The translations under genes were made by a program, and so were the position numbers. Of a stretch of DNA of 64,000 nt, positions 33,651-46,120 are shown one piece after another (the stretch's first letter is position 1; each line of letters starts with the position of its first letter). The DNA is from Massospora cicadina (lineage: Eukaryota > Entomophthoromycota > Entomophthoromycetes > Entomophthorales > Entomophthoraceae): contig JAKSZP010005589.1 in NCBI GenBank assembly GCA_022478985.1, positions 37,467 to 101,466 of the forward strand. Direction: 5' to 3'. The notes under the pieces were generated by a model. The model made no database searches. It was not told the DNA's origin and was given only the letters and a program-made list of their open reading frames with translations.

Positions 33651-34479
33651 TTCCAATTGATGGACCACCCCTGTGCGCATCCTAAATCATGGTTATCAAC
33701 AGCAGAAATCTCTTTATATGTTTGAAATAAAGCTATCAGTCAATCCTTCTATGCTTCCAATAATCCTATTAAAATTATTGCGTGGTACCATAGCCATTAT
33801 GGCGGATTGTGGTTCAACAGGTAGACCAAATTCGTCCAGCAACACAAACTCGTGAACCTGAAGGACCTCCTCACCAGGGGTCAAGTGTAAATATGCTACT
33901 ACTTGATATAAGAGGATTTGCAATGGTTCCATTTGTAGGTTCAAAAGTAAAACCTTGATCTCCCCGTGTCCTGGGTGTATGATGCCTGGAGCCACATTTG
34001 GCTCAAGTTGCGATTTCTGATAAGGCCCAATAACTTCCCCATAGAGTCTATGTGGTATTTCTACCTCAAACTCAAACTCTACTATTACTTGATGACCAGG
34101 GGATAGATATAGGTCCAGCAACTCGGAGAGGAAGATCCTGTTATTCATATAACATCTGGGGAAAGGACTGGATCCTCTTTTTAATCAATGACAGCGCACT
34201 GGAATTACCCCATCATTATAGGCATGGTTGATATGCCCCATGTGCTTTGAGTCCTTCAGCACTCCGTTGGAGGTAAAGTAATTTGGTATCCTTTGTCCCA
34301 AAAAGTTAGAACGTCTCCTCTGACATATCAATGACATCCCTCATAATGTCGCATAAAAGTGGTTCCAATTAACATATTGTAATTATCATTTGGCAACACT
34401 ATCGCTGGGGCTACAATGACAATGACCCAAATCACAACTGAAGCGCGCTTTATGCTCCTTCAGAGACCGTGCTATCTAC

Positions 34480-34620
34480 TCCAGTGGTCCCATATACCAT
34501 TTTGTGCTCTACATCCGGCTTTAATGTCAACTTAGTCACTAACTTAATCGAAACTATGTTAACTGGAGAACCTGTATCTATAATAGAATAGATTTAAGTT
34601 TTGGCTTCAATAATGTCACA
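34480..34620 (-). pseudogene. G-2 aspartic protease fragment
   Basis: On the minus strand IIDTGSPVNIVSIKLVTKL is readable near 34520-34590, an intact D-T-G active-site loop. G-4 has the homologous IDTGALVNIVSIKL near 59110-59150. The 33714-34148 segment between it and the RT is open over 144 codons and belongs to the pol linker. Confidence 0.75.
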
Positions 34621-34980
34621 GTATGTACATTATGATTAAGATGTATCTTGACTGGTTAACGCATGGACATCTAAAGCATCTCTGTTCCCAAGAAAATTTG
34701 CAATCTCCTCACCAACTTTAATGTATTTTATGATGATAGTGTTGAGTGGAAGAGTGATAGTTAATCATTGCAAGGAAGGTGAATCTGAGGATGGGCCCAA
34801 CTTGTCAGTGGAAACTTGGTCAAACATTTGTCAAGCATATGGTATGGGCTGCATCTGAGATCCTTCTTTTGCCGCAGCGTTGGTTTACACTTGTTTCAAA
34901 ATATTTTCCCCTTCAACCAGCTGCCAATATAGGAACGCATCATCATACTGGGGAGCTTCTATTGTATATGCAGCACAGGT

Positions 34981-36050
34981 TCAGGTGGGACGTTTGGGTT
35001 TGAAATAGCAAAAGTAGAGAGTCCCGTCTCTACTTCGCTCTGACTTTTCCCTGATGATACTGTCCCTGCTGAACATGATGGACCTGACAATTGGTGCAAC
35101 CTCGTGCCATGTGCTCAGGATGACTGCATGCAAAACACTTGACCCCTTAGAATTACGTCCTTGATTGTTGTAAAATGGCTCACACCTAAATTTGGAATGA
35201 GGTTGCTCAGAATAAACAGACCATCCCATGAGTTGAACTGCTGGTGGCAACTCAGTTGATGGTGAGGTGAGTAGTGATAATATGGCTGGGGGCTACTTGG
35301 TGGACTCTAACCAGGGTGGTATAATATTCTTAAATAAGAAAGTCTGTCACCAGATGTGGTAAGGTTCCACTATGTATTGGGTGGAGGAAAGGTAACAGAT
35401 AGATGGCACAAAACTTGAATGAGTTTAAGCAATGGTATGTCATCCTCTAAATATGGGCCATGTCATTGAAAAGTTCATGGTATGGTTTCACTGTGGAGGT
35501 CATTGCTATGTATATGTTGGATTTGGTTAAAGTCCCGGTCCCAATTAACACTTGAATTCCACTGTAAATTGATCAGCAATCGTGGTGAGGGCCTCATTAC
35601 TCTGAAACCCAATGGTTAAGAACTCAGCCTTCTGCTGTACCATCTTCGCAATTCCTCCAAACAGCCACAGAACAGTTTCCTTCACTTCTAGATAGTTAAC
35701 AGAACTGTTTAGAAGATAGCAAAAAAACTTGGTCAGCGCTTCCAATATCCAAGGTGAATATTAATAATTTTGCTTTATGCCGATCTGAAGCTCCTTCTAC
35801 TGCAAACTCAAATTGCTTAAATAATCCATGGATGTTCCCATCACGATCAAACAGAGGCAGCTTACAAATACAAACCTCCTGCAGAATTTCCTTTCCGCCA
35901 TTTGAGCACAGCGTCCAAGGAAAGCTTGAGCTCTGCATATTCAACTGGTGCAGCTGAGCTTGATGATCCCTTTTCAAAGCAAGCCTGATGCAACATGGCC
36001 AGCGACTGAGCATTTATCATTTTTGCGATTGATAAATGGCCCCCTGTAGT
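34981..36050 (-). pseudogene. G-2 Gag with CCHC knuckle, broken
   Basis: A frame starting near the 5' LTR gives MINAQSLAMLHQACFEKG, and a capsid-like Lys/Leu-rich segment follows at 35545-36013. Near the C-terminus GVKCFACSHPEHMARGC is a canonical CX2CX4HX4C knuckle (35096-35137), in a frame different from the longer open block there. Gag packages the genomic RNA into virus-like particles. Frameshifts near 35700 and 35150 inactivate it. Confidence 0.78.
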
Positions 36051-36058
36051 GAGCTCCA
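36041..36058 (-). other. G-2 candidate primer-binding site
   Basis: One nucleotide after the 5' LTR the minus strand reads TGGAGCTCACTACAGGGG. TGG complements a tRNA CCA end. The rest would pair with a tRNA 3' end CCCCTGTAGTGAGCTCCA, a plausible T-arm and acceptor stem. The tRNA identity is not known to me. Confidence 0.5.
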
Positions 36059-36059
36059 C

Positions 36060-36645
36060 TGTTATAATTTTGACAGTATTTCAGAGATAAGCCAAAGAGG
36101 TTTTCACAGGGTTAAACCCACTGAGAAATAGGACTGACAATATGACAATAGTCGTCCTTGAAACAACTTAATGAACTTTTAATAAATATGGAGCAATTTC
36201 CCCAAAGACACTTTTATTTAATTGAATATATACAGCGGATTCTTACTGTTCTGCTAGCCTTAAACAACCAACAGTCCTCCTCCTTCAATCTTATTGTATC
36301 GCTGATATCTCAGCAACCTCAGTCAATACTGACCTTTTTGCTTAGACTATTTGTTCTGCCATATTCTTATTGGTTCTAGCAGAGTACATCATTTATTAAA
36401 ATTCAAAAATGCCGATATTTGAGGCAATCCACTCAATATACGTCATACGGTGACATCTCATTATTTGTTTTTCTTTGATATTACCTTATTAACTGATTCA
36501 GAAGTGCTCCAATAATATACTTTCAACCCAATATTGTCTCATCTTTAGGCGCTCTAATAATCGTAGCTCAGTATCATGATTGGCAGATTCCACCCATTTC
36601 ATTATAATGACTTAGAGCTTATCATCCAGTCATATCATAATTACA
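36060..36645 (-). repeat. G-2 5' LTR (586 bp)
   Basis: The plus-strand text starts TGTTATAATTTTGACAGTAT and ends ATAATTACA, so in element sense it is TGTAATTAT...TTATAACA. It shows the empty target site of L-3 near 36440-36455. Differences from the left LTR are mostly C/T and G/A. Confidence 0.9.
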
Positions 36646-36699
36646 ATAGTGGTATCTGCTTGTCTCGCCTCCCTTAGGGTAATAGTTTCGAGGACTAAG

Positions 36700-39620
36700 A
36701 TTAAGGCTTCTAACCTAAATATCTCCTCAGTTAGTCTTCCCATAGCATAGTCAGAGGTCTCCGTAAGAAGATCTCCAGGATAGGTTGAACATTTGGAGGG
36801 TAGAACAGGATTTTGCCATACAGAGCTTTTTATGGAGACATTTGGATGATAAATGATAACTTACTCAATAAGCTATCAGAGCTCATGAGAGATACACGGT
36901 CCATCTAATCAGATTAGTTTATGCCATCTTATGCAATATGCAAATGAGAGTGACATTCACTCTTTCTACGGTACATTGGTTGCAGGATTGTAAAGAACAA
37001 TGAAGGCTTGATAGGTTATTATTAATGCTTTAAGATTGGTCACAGCTTGTGATGTAAAGTTGGCTCCATATTCAAGTAGCAGAACCTTCAGGCTACCATT
37101 CCTGGTGAAGCTGGGCTTAAAAAGTATGAGATAATAGCTTTAGATGTGTTGGAGACTACAGAGATTGTAAGGAGAATGTCTATAACTCTCCTGTTCCCTA
37201 CGTGGTAGTGCATAGTGCACAGGGCCAATGCCAGGAAACTAGTAGTTAGTACAAAAATTACTAGAGCCCAGCATAGGGTGCTTAAACTAGAATAAATTAT
37301 GTAGAGAATGGTTATCAGTGGAAGAAGTAACCAAAAGGGAGCCACATGGGGCTCAGAGGGGTAATGTATAGGCGCCCTAGGCTGGAGGGAACCTGGGCTA
37401 ACAGCGCGCGGCTGGTTAAATTTAAAGTAGATAAAAGTAAATGGTTAACGTTGTGCAAGACCTCCTCAAAGAGGTCCACACACAGGATTGTCCAAGATAA
37501 CATAAATTAGTAAACGGTGTACTAATGAAGGGTTTATTAATAAGGAAGTCAACCAACGGGTGAGATTGGTCTTGACATGAGGAATTTAAGGGATTTCAGG
37601 AAAACAATCAATTGAAGGAAGTGGGTCTAAGCTGAGGCGCACCAATAGGCACATGCTTACATCAGCAATACACTGTACTTGGAAATTGACTGAACTCGGG
37701 TAATTGATTGTAGGGGCAGCCAACCTGAGCTGGAAATTTTGAAAACCAAATGGTGTTTGAGATCCTGTTCAATTAAAACTGAAATGAACCATTTTTGTTT
37801 ACCACAATGCTAGTTTGTTTTAATGCACCTGCTGTTATACAGGGCCATCCTTCTCTTGTATCCATAGGACCAATATGAGCATACTTCGCCTTAACTTAGC
37901 GTTGATCTATGGTATGCTTGAGGTCAGGGAGGCCTGCCAACTTTACCTTCTTGGCCTCTTGACATGCTTCTTTGTCCTTAACGTTGGTCCCAATTATGAT
38001 GTCATTATTTAACCATGACAGAGATTTCCTCAATCCATTTTGTGAAATGGTCAATGGCGATTATATAGCATCTTTCTTACATAGGTTGTAGGTAGTGGTC
38101 CAATTACAACTAAACTGACATTAGTGAAGATAGATTTTTGTTGAAGACTTGGTGTTAAAAATTGGGCATAGTAGGCTGTGAATAGCACACAAAAAACATG
38201 AGTCAAGGAAATCGTGGATGAAGATTAATTATAATGTCCCAACATCATAGATCCTTAGGGTAATGTTAGTTTTTCATAGCGCCATGACTTACAGTCATAC
38301 GTGCTTCCATAATAGTTAGAGTTCTAGCTAACGTATAGACATAGGGGAGAAAAGAAGTGCCTACTCTCTTTTAAAGTAGTCTAACATCAACTTAGTTTTG
38401 AGTTATCATTCGTTTTTACTGCTCTTGGACCTCTGGACCCTCTTGATCCAATGCCTCAGGTTGATCTATATGTTTGTACACCCAATCTTAAGAAGAATAT
38501 AAAATAAAATTGGTAAGCCTGATAGTCCATTGACATTTTGGTGTATAGTAACAGCCTGATGAACTATTAAAAAGTCATAACCTTGTAGCTTGAATGCCCA
38601 ACATGAGAGCCGCCATATGGGTCCTTTGTCTGCTGTAACCACTAAAGCAAAACATGATCGGTTACAATAGTAAAATTTCTTCCTATAGAGATAGGGCTGG
38701 AATTTTTGATAGCCAAGAGTACCATCAATAATTCTACTTCTTTAACGCTAAGATCCTGTTCTTCCTTGGTTAAAATTTTACTGAATTAGGACACAGGGTG
38801 TTCAACTCGAGTGAAATTTAGTTATTCTAGGATAGCTTCTATCACAACATTGCTAGCATCCATGAATAAAAAGAAGGGCTTGTTGAACTCAGGGTGGACC
38901 AATATTGGAGCATTTATTATGGCTTCTCTTAAAAAACAAAAGCCTTTTATGTGATTATTCTCAGTAAAATTGAACTTCCTTAAGGATTAGGTAGATAAGG
39001 GGCTCAGCAAAATTTCAAAAGTGAGAGAAAAATTGTTGGTAATACCTGAACATCCCCAGGAAGACTTGCACATTTCTCAAGCTTTGAGGAAGAGGCATCT
39101 TTTGGATGGCGCCAACTTTATCAGTTTACGGTGATATGCCTTTGCAAGTAACCTTATGGATGAAGAACTCCATCTTATTCTGAAATAAACAACATTTGGC
39201 TGGCTTCATCTTGAAAGATGAGGCTTTCATTAAATCTAAAACCTCTCAAATGTGCTTTAAGTGTTCATTGAGGTTTGAGAGAATATCGTGACATTGTCTA
39301 AGTAGATTAATACGCAGGAATTTTTAATCTTAGAGCATACCATATATGGCCTGATGGATGGTCGCAGGGAAGTTGTACAACCCTCTGATGCATGCAAGTA
39401 GTTTCAAACAGGCCTTCGCCTGAAATGAGCACATCTCTCCCCGTCTTCTGGAGTAAGCTCAATCTGCTAGTAACCACTAGAATATTCCATTGCTGGTAAG
39501 AGCTGAGACCTTGATAAAAAGTGAAGAGGATCTTGAATTTGAGGCAACTAATAGCTGTCTTTTTGCATATTTTGCATTCAACTTTTGACAAGCCATTAGA
39601 ACGCGATGGCTGTCATCTTT
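36700..39620 (-). pseudogene. G-5 pol remnant: RT and integrase
   Basis: RT text is at about 39260-39560: MEYSSGY, QIELTPEDGERCA and SCVLIYLDNVTIFSQT, where the catalytic box YLDD has become YLDN. The integrase core shows IDHFTKWIEEISVM near 38010-38060 and YNPATNV near 36980, in the place where the family has a P-x-T-N-G motif before the catalytic Glu. The YNPATN text resembles that of G-6, so the two may be related although they lie on opposite strands. Confidence 0.68.
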
Positions 39621-40899
39621 CTTTTGGACTTTAGCAGGGTGAGGCTTAAGGACTCTGCAAGGGCTTTAAAAGTACAACACCAGCAGTTGTTTCAGTTCTT
39701 GAGTGACTTAGGCTTCTTCAAATTTATATTTCTGATATGGTGAGACCAGATGAGCTGTGAGTCTACAGTATATAAATGGCTTTGAACCTATATAAATAGC
39801 CCGAAATTGTCAGACCTTTTGGAGAAAATGTCAACGTACTCATCAATTAGGGACTCAGACAATCAGTGGTGATTACTGGTTAAGGTCTGTTAAACCTAAC
39901 ATCTACTTGTACGATGATTGAAGCCTCTTCACTTCTAGATTGTCTAATGATCCACATGCAGAGACTGAGTTGACATTTTCTAATAAAAAAGTATGAAATT
40001 ATGCAACTGGGTATACCAAGTAATTGTCAAAGGCTGAATGGTTAGATTTACTATTAATATAATGATTCTGATATGAAGGTTCAAGTATGCCTGGCAGGCC
40101 AAAGGTTCCCAAATTGATTGATTTGATCCCCCATAAATCTCCTAAAAGATGAGCGGTAGGTATGGTTACTTGAATTCATGTTTCCACCAAAAACATGAGA
40201 CTTGAGGGGTATAGTTGTCTTATAAATAAAAAATGGGCATTTCTATTGAAGCATCCACCACCAGGGAGAGTAAGAGTAAATTTGAAGCCCATAATTCAAT
40301 ATTCCAGCTTTTCCAAAGGCTAAAAATGTTTTAAAATGCAGCTTCAAGGCTTTATCCTCCCCTTTTCTGATATTGAATCTTGATTAATTAGAACGCAGTT
40401 TACAAGATGGAGAGATAAGTGTCATTGAAGCTAATTTTGGCATTAATCAGAAAGTAATTAAGTCCTAATAAGCAAGGCATAGGAATTATTATGCAAAACT
40501 ATAGAAGGGCTAACACTACTAGTACCTAAATCATATAGGCAAAGGTAAGTAATCTCCAAGGGATCAAGTGCAGGTATGACCTGAAGTCTCATATTCCATA
40601 GTATGATTCCAGTCAGGAGCAAACTTGATTTTTTTTCAATTAATGGAAAGAAATGACATTTACAGGTGATCTGGTGCTAAAATTTGATATGACTTTCACC
40701 TTATGTACTATTATCTCCACTTGAGTGACTTATCCAAAATGTGCTATGAATATATTGAATTACAACGGGATAAGAAGAATAACCTTTATTCCCAATAAGA
40801 TTGTCAGAGACATCAAGGGTGTTGGTAGCATACATAATAAAACATTTGGAAAAAGAAGTAGAATCATATTGTTAAGGATCAGGGTCATCAGCATTGGGA

Positions 40900-41690
40900 G
40901 CCTTGCGCCTTAGTCTAATGCCTCTTTTCCCGCCTCATATGATTTTTTTCTTCCAAAATTGGTTTTCATGGTAATTATAAAAGCCGCAATAAAAACAGGA
41001 CCAATCTTGATTTTAATTTAGGATTTCAGCCTTCAGCTTGAATATGAGATCTTGAGCCTTAGTTAAAGAGGTAAAGGGATTATTGGACTCAGTTATTTAC
41101 ATACTTGTCTCCTTGGTATCGAGGATCATCTTGAACTGATTTTTAATGACAGTGAAATGGTTTGCCAGATAGCCATGAGAGGATAATGCGGACACCATGG
41201 CAGCAATTGCATCATCCATGGTGGCTCAGTTGCAAGTGAATAGATCATGTGCCTCAAAGTAGAAATGGCTAGAAACTGTAATATATAATTCTCTTTCTTC
41301 TGTTTTGTACTAATGAACGCCTGCTTGCAGTTAAACAAAAACAAATCGCTCCTGAATTTCTTAATGAGGATAATTTAATCTGCTCCTAAGATGTGCATTC
41401 TTTAAAGTAGGTATTATGATTCATAAGCATTAAGGTTGAGGTAGACCTTGATGTGTTGCATCTTCTGCTAGTCTGTGATTAATTCCATAGCCTTATCATA
41501 GATGAAAAAGGAAGGATTTGATGCTCTTTGTTCCTGGTACATACTTTTTCTTTATAGTTGGCTTATACGATTAATCATATCAGATAGGACATGGATAGGG
41601 GTATCAAAGGCCTTCCAGTTTTGTAAGTTCAGTTCAAAAAGGATCTGATGTGCAGAATTGGTTTATCTGCTGCCAGAAGACATGTATTTT
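40900..41690 (-). pseudogene. G-5 Gag remnant
   Basis: A damaged knuckle CFYCGFYNYHENQFW is readable near 40950-41000; the last Cys is Trp and the spacing is off by one. Upstream, 41126-41344 is open but has no motif. Position relative to RT supports Gag. Confidence 0.45.
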
Positions 41691-41704
41691 GTCGTGTAAG
41701 TTAT

Positions 41705-42465
41705 TGTATTTGGTTTGACCAACAATCTGGATTTGATATTTTTATTTATATTTAATTTATACTTTAACACATATCTAGAAAGCAAAAGAAATTAGTATAG
41801 CAATTACTTTGCCACGCGGCCTCAGTTTTTATATGTAGTGTCCTAAAGTATTAATCTTCTATTAATCAAGTATCTGAAACCCCACTGGCAAATTTTTCAT
41901 TTACAAAGCACATTAGCTTCTAATGCTGTTGCCTTTTTAATTATATCGCCTCCTATTTTATCTTAGCATAATATCCTAAATGACCCCGTGTTGGCTTAAA
42001 AACTATCTGTGATATTGTCCTAAGTTCATTATGGTTGATAGCCAGTAACTTGACTACATCTGGAGAGTCATATCTTTGTATGAAAATGCCATAATCTTAA
42101 TTATTCACTTTCTAACCCAATTTGGATATTAACATCTAAGTCTACCATTTGGAGGGCTGCTTAGTACCATGGAAAGCACCAACGAAAACTCTGGTATTCT
42201 TAGGATATATGAGATGGTTGCTAAAGGGAAAGGAGATTTTTCTGAAAAAAATTTATCAGCCTACCTGGTCATTTACTTGAGCAAGCCCGTGAGCCTCTGC
42301 CAGTATTTAATACTACATGGTGACATTTTATTGCCTTAAAAATAAAAAAACTTATTTCTATAGATAATTTTGTCTTGTAAAGTTTTGATCAAACTTACTG
42401 TCTTCATACAGTACTCTAAATTGCTGGTGTAGTTACCTGTGCAGCTGAAATATGACGCCCTAGCA
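41705..42465 (+). repeat. G-3 5' LTR (761 bp)
   Basis: It starts TGTATTTGGTTTGACCAAC and aligns with 54264-55021. Shared blocks include AGTATAGCAATTACTTTGCC, TATATGTAGTG and ATATGACGCCCTAG. Confidence 0.88.
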
Positions 42466-42466
42466 C

Positions 42467-42484
42467 TGGTTTCAAATCTGGTGC
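42467..42484 (+). other. G-3 candidate primer-binding site
   Basis: TGGTTTCAAATCTGGTGC follows the LTR end (CCCTAGCA) after one base. The equivalent text is absent after the 3' LTR, as expected for a site outside the LTR. The complementary tRNA was not identified. Confidence 0.5.
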
Positions 42485-42533
42485 TCAATAAAGGGGTCAC
42501 AATCTGTTTTCCTGCTTATAATTGCTTACCAGT

Positions 42534-43815
42534 ATGGATTCTGGTCACTTAGTCAGATACTACCTTCCAGAAGAGTTAGCGCGACTTACAGACAATGAAG
42601 TGCCTGGCCCTGAGGCCTTAATAAACTGTTTAGATGAGATTGGTCAATTACAAGCAAAATTGAAGGCTCGTGTTGGCCTACTTTCTGATATTATAATGGG
42701 CCATGGTCATCAAATCAAAACTTGGAACGGCAAGTAAGGTCCCTAACAAATGAAAATATGGCCTTAAGAGCGGACTTCCAGTCCGCTAACCAAACCATTG
42801 TCAATAAGGAAATTACATTTCAGGAAAGCGCCGCCTTTCCTTAATTTAACAAAATAATTAAGTTGAAGATTCTTCATAATAGTTGCCAGTGTTTTCCTAA
42901 AAAAGTTGCTTAGGGACCCTTCTGATGGAACCTGATAATAAGGGTGAAGGTGAGCGGTTTGTGTGTGATAAGCCTTCTGTTTTCCCCTCTTCTTACTGTT
43001 GGAGTCTCCATGCAACCTGATATTACGGCAGCTCACAGTTGTCTAGGGTCACCGCAGCCCTTAGCCCCAGTAGCAAAGAATTTAATTTCTGGTCAAATCA
43101 ATTACTTTACTGAAGTACAATAAGAATGCAAAAATACACAATTTTTCTTGATTTTTTGAGATTAGCATGGCTGGAGCGCCTGAGACTGGCAATATGGTTG
43201 AAGTATTACTTGTTGTATTCAAAGTCAAGAGCTAATTATGCCAAAATTAAAGAGGGTGGCGTGTCCTACACGAATGCCAAGGCCCTTCTTATCAAGGAGT
43301 TCAGTTGAAATGAATGGTTAACCAATCATAAAATGGAGTTCCTTAATATATATTTTAAAAGAGATGAATATTTAAGTATTTTCTAAATGCTTTTACTTGA
43401 ACCACAGACACTATATGGGTCTAATGTTATAGATAATTTTGATTCCTGGATCACTCTTTGCCGCACCTTTGAGCCTTACGTGGAGTTGTATTGCGTTCTG
43501 TTACCAGTTCTGAATGAGTAAATTAATATCACTCATATAATGGATTAGCTATGTCGTTGCCCTATCATTTTTGAAGCACCATATCCAAATCTACGGGAGC
43601 CACACAATATAATTGACTTAAATATCTGCCATCAAGGAATTAACTTGGGCGTATAGCCCTCATTTCAAAATTCTGATATTAATCATGTCATCTGCTATCT
43701 TTGTAAGAATTTTGGGCATTATGACAAACATTGCCCCAAGTCAAGTTCTAAGCCTAGAGGTCAATTTATAAACTCCGTGAAAGAGGCAGACTCAGGAAAA
43801 GACAGGGCGGATTAG
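42534..43815 (+). pseudogene. G-3 Gag with coiled coil and CCHC knuckle, broken
   Basis: ATG at 42534 gives MDSGHLVRYYLPEELARL. A heptad-like region follows (IGQLQAKLKARVGLLSDIIM) and continues in another frame after a shift near 42720 (LERQVRSLTNENMALRADF), so a coiled coil is likely. A capsid-like segment at 43126-43308 contains LAWLERLRLAIWLKYYL. The knuckle CYLCKNFGHYDKHC is intact at 43693-43734 and its frame ends at TAG 43813-43815. Confidence 0.72.
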
Positions 43816-45432
43816 AACAAAAATTTTATCTCCTCCCATCTAAAAAATGAAGTATGAAAAAATCTATAACTCCTCCTTCCATCCAGTGTAGGATGAAAAC
43901 GCCGCCTCACCTCCAGCATTTGAGCAAGTAATAGCTGAAGACAGGGTGGCTGTGACTCATTCTCACCAAAAAATGTGAAGCCAAGTTAGCACCAAAAATA
44001 ATAGTGATTCCTTAAGCTCAACAGTCGATATTATAAGAGCTTCCTATTACCTCAGGCAATATTTCCTGATTGAATGGGGTCCAAAAATCAACGTCAATTG
44101 AGACTTTGATGGAATTCAGCCCTCAGCTAGGCCTGGAGATTCAAACTTTTTAATCAAGCGGATACTTTGGATGTTCTAGAATCATATACAGTGGATGCTA
44201 TTTTTCTGAATGTACTCATATTGATATTTCAGTAAATATGCTTAGAGTTTGTGCGATCATGGACATTGAGCCCCAGTTAATCTTGTGTACGCATAACTGG
44301 TGAAGAGACTGGTCTAGCCCTGGACATAAATCATTGCCAAATCTATGGTACAGCCATCCACAAGGCCACAACTTCTAAAGAGCTATAGCGCCTTACCGCT
44401 ACATTTTTGGCTCCTTAGTGATTTCCGCTTTAGCAATAGTTCTCCCCAATCTAGATTATGACCTCCTTATTGAGACCTCATTTTATAAAGGCTCATGTAT
44501 TCAATGCTTATTTTGAGTAGAATAATATGAAAATCTCTGACAAACCTTTCTTTATTCTATAATCATAAGGAGGAGGCCGCGGCGCCTCAAACTCAGGGGG
44601 TTTGTCAACCTAGTTTTAATGATGGTATAATTCTCTTGGGTTATCAGCTGATTTGGGTCCAGATGCAAGGGCTACCTAACCAGATTGTGAAATATACATG
44701 AATTCCGCAATGAGCCATTGTAATTTAACTATTCTGACAAGCTATCAAACAATAGTGGTACCAAAATTAAATTAAAATCACCTAGGATTATATGGTGAAA
44801 TATTTGCGCCATTCTGTGGTTCCAAATTGTAACCTGCCACCACGCCTGAGATTATTCTCCTTGACCATGGCAAAATTCAGTATCTTTTTGCTAATTTGTA
44901 TGCATACCTTATTCATATAAAGAAACACCATATTATCACTTTTGCGCATACGTTACTAGTCAAAGAAGTCTGGAATTTTTCATATTTTGGTCATTTAGAT
45001 GAATTAGGCCATGATGGTGATACAGAGTAATCTTTTTTCTCTCTAGTTCCTCAGGAAAGCCTACCTGGGTTAATTGAGAATGAGTAAGATAAAGCTCTGG
45101 ATCTTTTTCAAAAAAATTCAGCGCTACAATTACAAAATAATGGTTGTGATCTGGGTTGTTCTCATGATGTAATTCATCTAGACACCAGAAATCATCCACT
45201 AGTTTGCCTTAACTGATTAGGCGGTAAAAAGTGGCGGTTGCTTTTAACATAAGAATTAATCAATTGGTGCAACACGTGGTGCTTTTGCCCTCTAAGAGTC
45301 CTTGGGCCTCCATCAGTGTCTTTTAAGAAAAAGGACGATTTCCAACCACGTGGTTTTAGACTGCTACAAACTTGATATCATTACTGTTGTAGTTCCTTGA
45401 ACTACTTTAGACGCCTGGTTCTTCAATTGGTG
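43816..45432 (+). pseudogene. G-3 pol, first part
   Basis: Most of this stretch is too decayed to assign; the protease should lie here but I found no D-T/S-G loop. At about 45280-45390, LLPSKSPWAS followed by a basic segment matches the N-terminal RT block preceding the polymerase core. The RT text stops near 45430 and resumes at about 51522. Confidence 0.55.
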
Positions 45433-46104
45433 TTAAAGTCGGAGTCTTAAAAGCTTATTGTATGAAGAAAATAGACCAGATGGATAAATTGTAAAATATA
45501 AACTCTTTAAAAATGTGACTTGAGGCTGTATTCTCCTTTCAGTTACTTGTATTTTGACTTCCTGCCCTGATCTTCCTTTCGCAAGTAAATTCTTGATTCA
45601 ATACAACTGTAAAGTATTTATTGTAATGAATGTTTAAATTGAAAACTACCAAATAGATTTTGCTTTATTATATAAAATTAGAAATAATTATATATAGGGT
45701 TTGATGTTCACATCTTCACCCATGACGCTCCAACTTGCACCACCACTTAACTAGCAGTTCTTGATGAAAGCTTCTAGAGGGTCTACATTAATTTAGTCAT
45801 CCTGATGTAATCTAGCTTGCCACGTGGTCAGTGTCTTCCAGACATAAGTATTTCAAGCAGGCATCTCTTCAAACACTTCTAAAAAAGGTCAAACCTGCGC
45901 ACCTATTGAATGACTATAGCACATACCAAGGCAGTTCATACCACTAATTAGCAATTAACTTATTTGTAACTTAATTGACATTGAAAGCTATTTTGACTTA
46001 ACCAAAAAAGACCCCTATCCTGTGTTTTAAATCAAATATAGTTAAGTGAAACTGCTAGGCTGCAAATCCTAAGTTTCTCTTGTACTTAAAATATTTTTTA
46101 GTCG
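45433..46104. repeat. Possible solo LTR inside G-3, left part
   Basis: The RT frame of G-3 is broken here by non-RT A+T-rich DNA running from TGTTAAAGTCGG to CATTCAACA at 51508, about 780 bp without L-4. Terminal TG and CA suggest an LTR. Flanks ATTGG and ATTAT match at three of five positions. No second copy is in the window, so this is tentative. Confidence 0.35.
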
Positions 46105-46120
46105 TTCTCGCTGATATATT
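46105..46120. repeat. Target-site duplication of L-4, left copy
   Basis: TTCTCGCTGATATATT is identical to 51403-51418 (16 of 16). Confidence 0.95.

Larger units (their letters stand above)
25265..36645 (-). mobile_element. G-2: Ty3/Gypsy-type LTR retrotransposon with nested L-3
   Basis: This minus-strand element is about 6.1 kb without the nested LINE. The right LTR (36060-36645) is intact. The left LTR is split by L-3 into 25265-25662 and 30945-31138, which sum to 592 bp against 586 bp. A primer-binding site follows the 5' LTR and a G-rich tract precedes the 3' LTR. The internal order is Gag with CCHC, protease, RT, RNase H, integrase. The outer flanks ATGGC (25260-25264) and ATAGT (36646-36650) agree at three of five positions and differ only by transitions, so they may be a decayed duplication. 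G-4 is a close relative. Confidence 0.9.
36646..41704 (-). mobile_element. G-5: degenerate Ty3/Gypsy-type element
   Basis: Minus-strand remnants appear in the order Gag (right), RT, integrase (left). No LTR pair was found. The left end is cut by G-2 and the right end by G-3. Stops are dense in all frames. It is older than both neighbours if they inserted into it. Confidence 0.65.

Noticed and set aside
33714..34148. Separate 144-codon gene between protease and RT of G-2
   Set aside because: It is in the orientation and position of the pol linker, and the equivalent part of G-4 (about 58300-58730) has similar text, so it belongs to Pol.
25265..36645. Two unrelated elements flanking L-3
   Set aside because: The two sides of L-3 rejoin into one LTR that aligns end to end with 36060-36645, with the target duplication present once there.
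42522..42737. Independent small host gene
   Set aside because: It starts just after a primer-binding site next to an LTR and leads through a frameshift into a coiled coil and CCHC knuckle, so it is Gag of G-3.
44960..45199. Minus-strand frame of 79 codons with a plausible acidic protein
   Set aside because: It lies antisense within the decayed pol of G-3, with no motif and no second copy.
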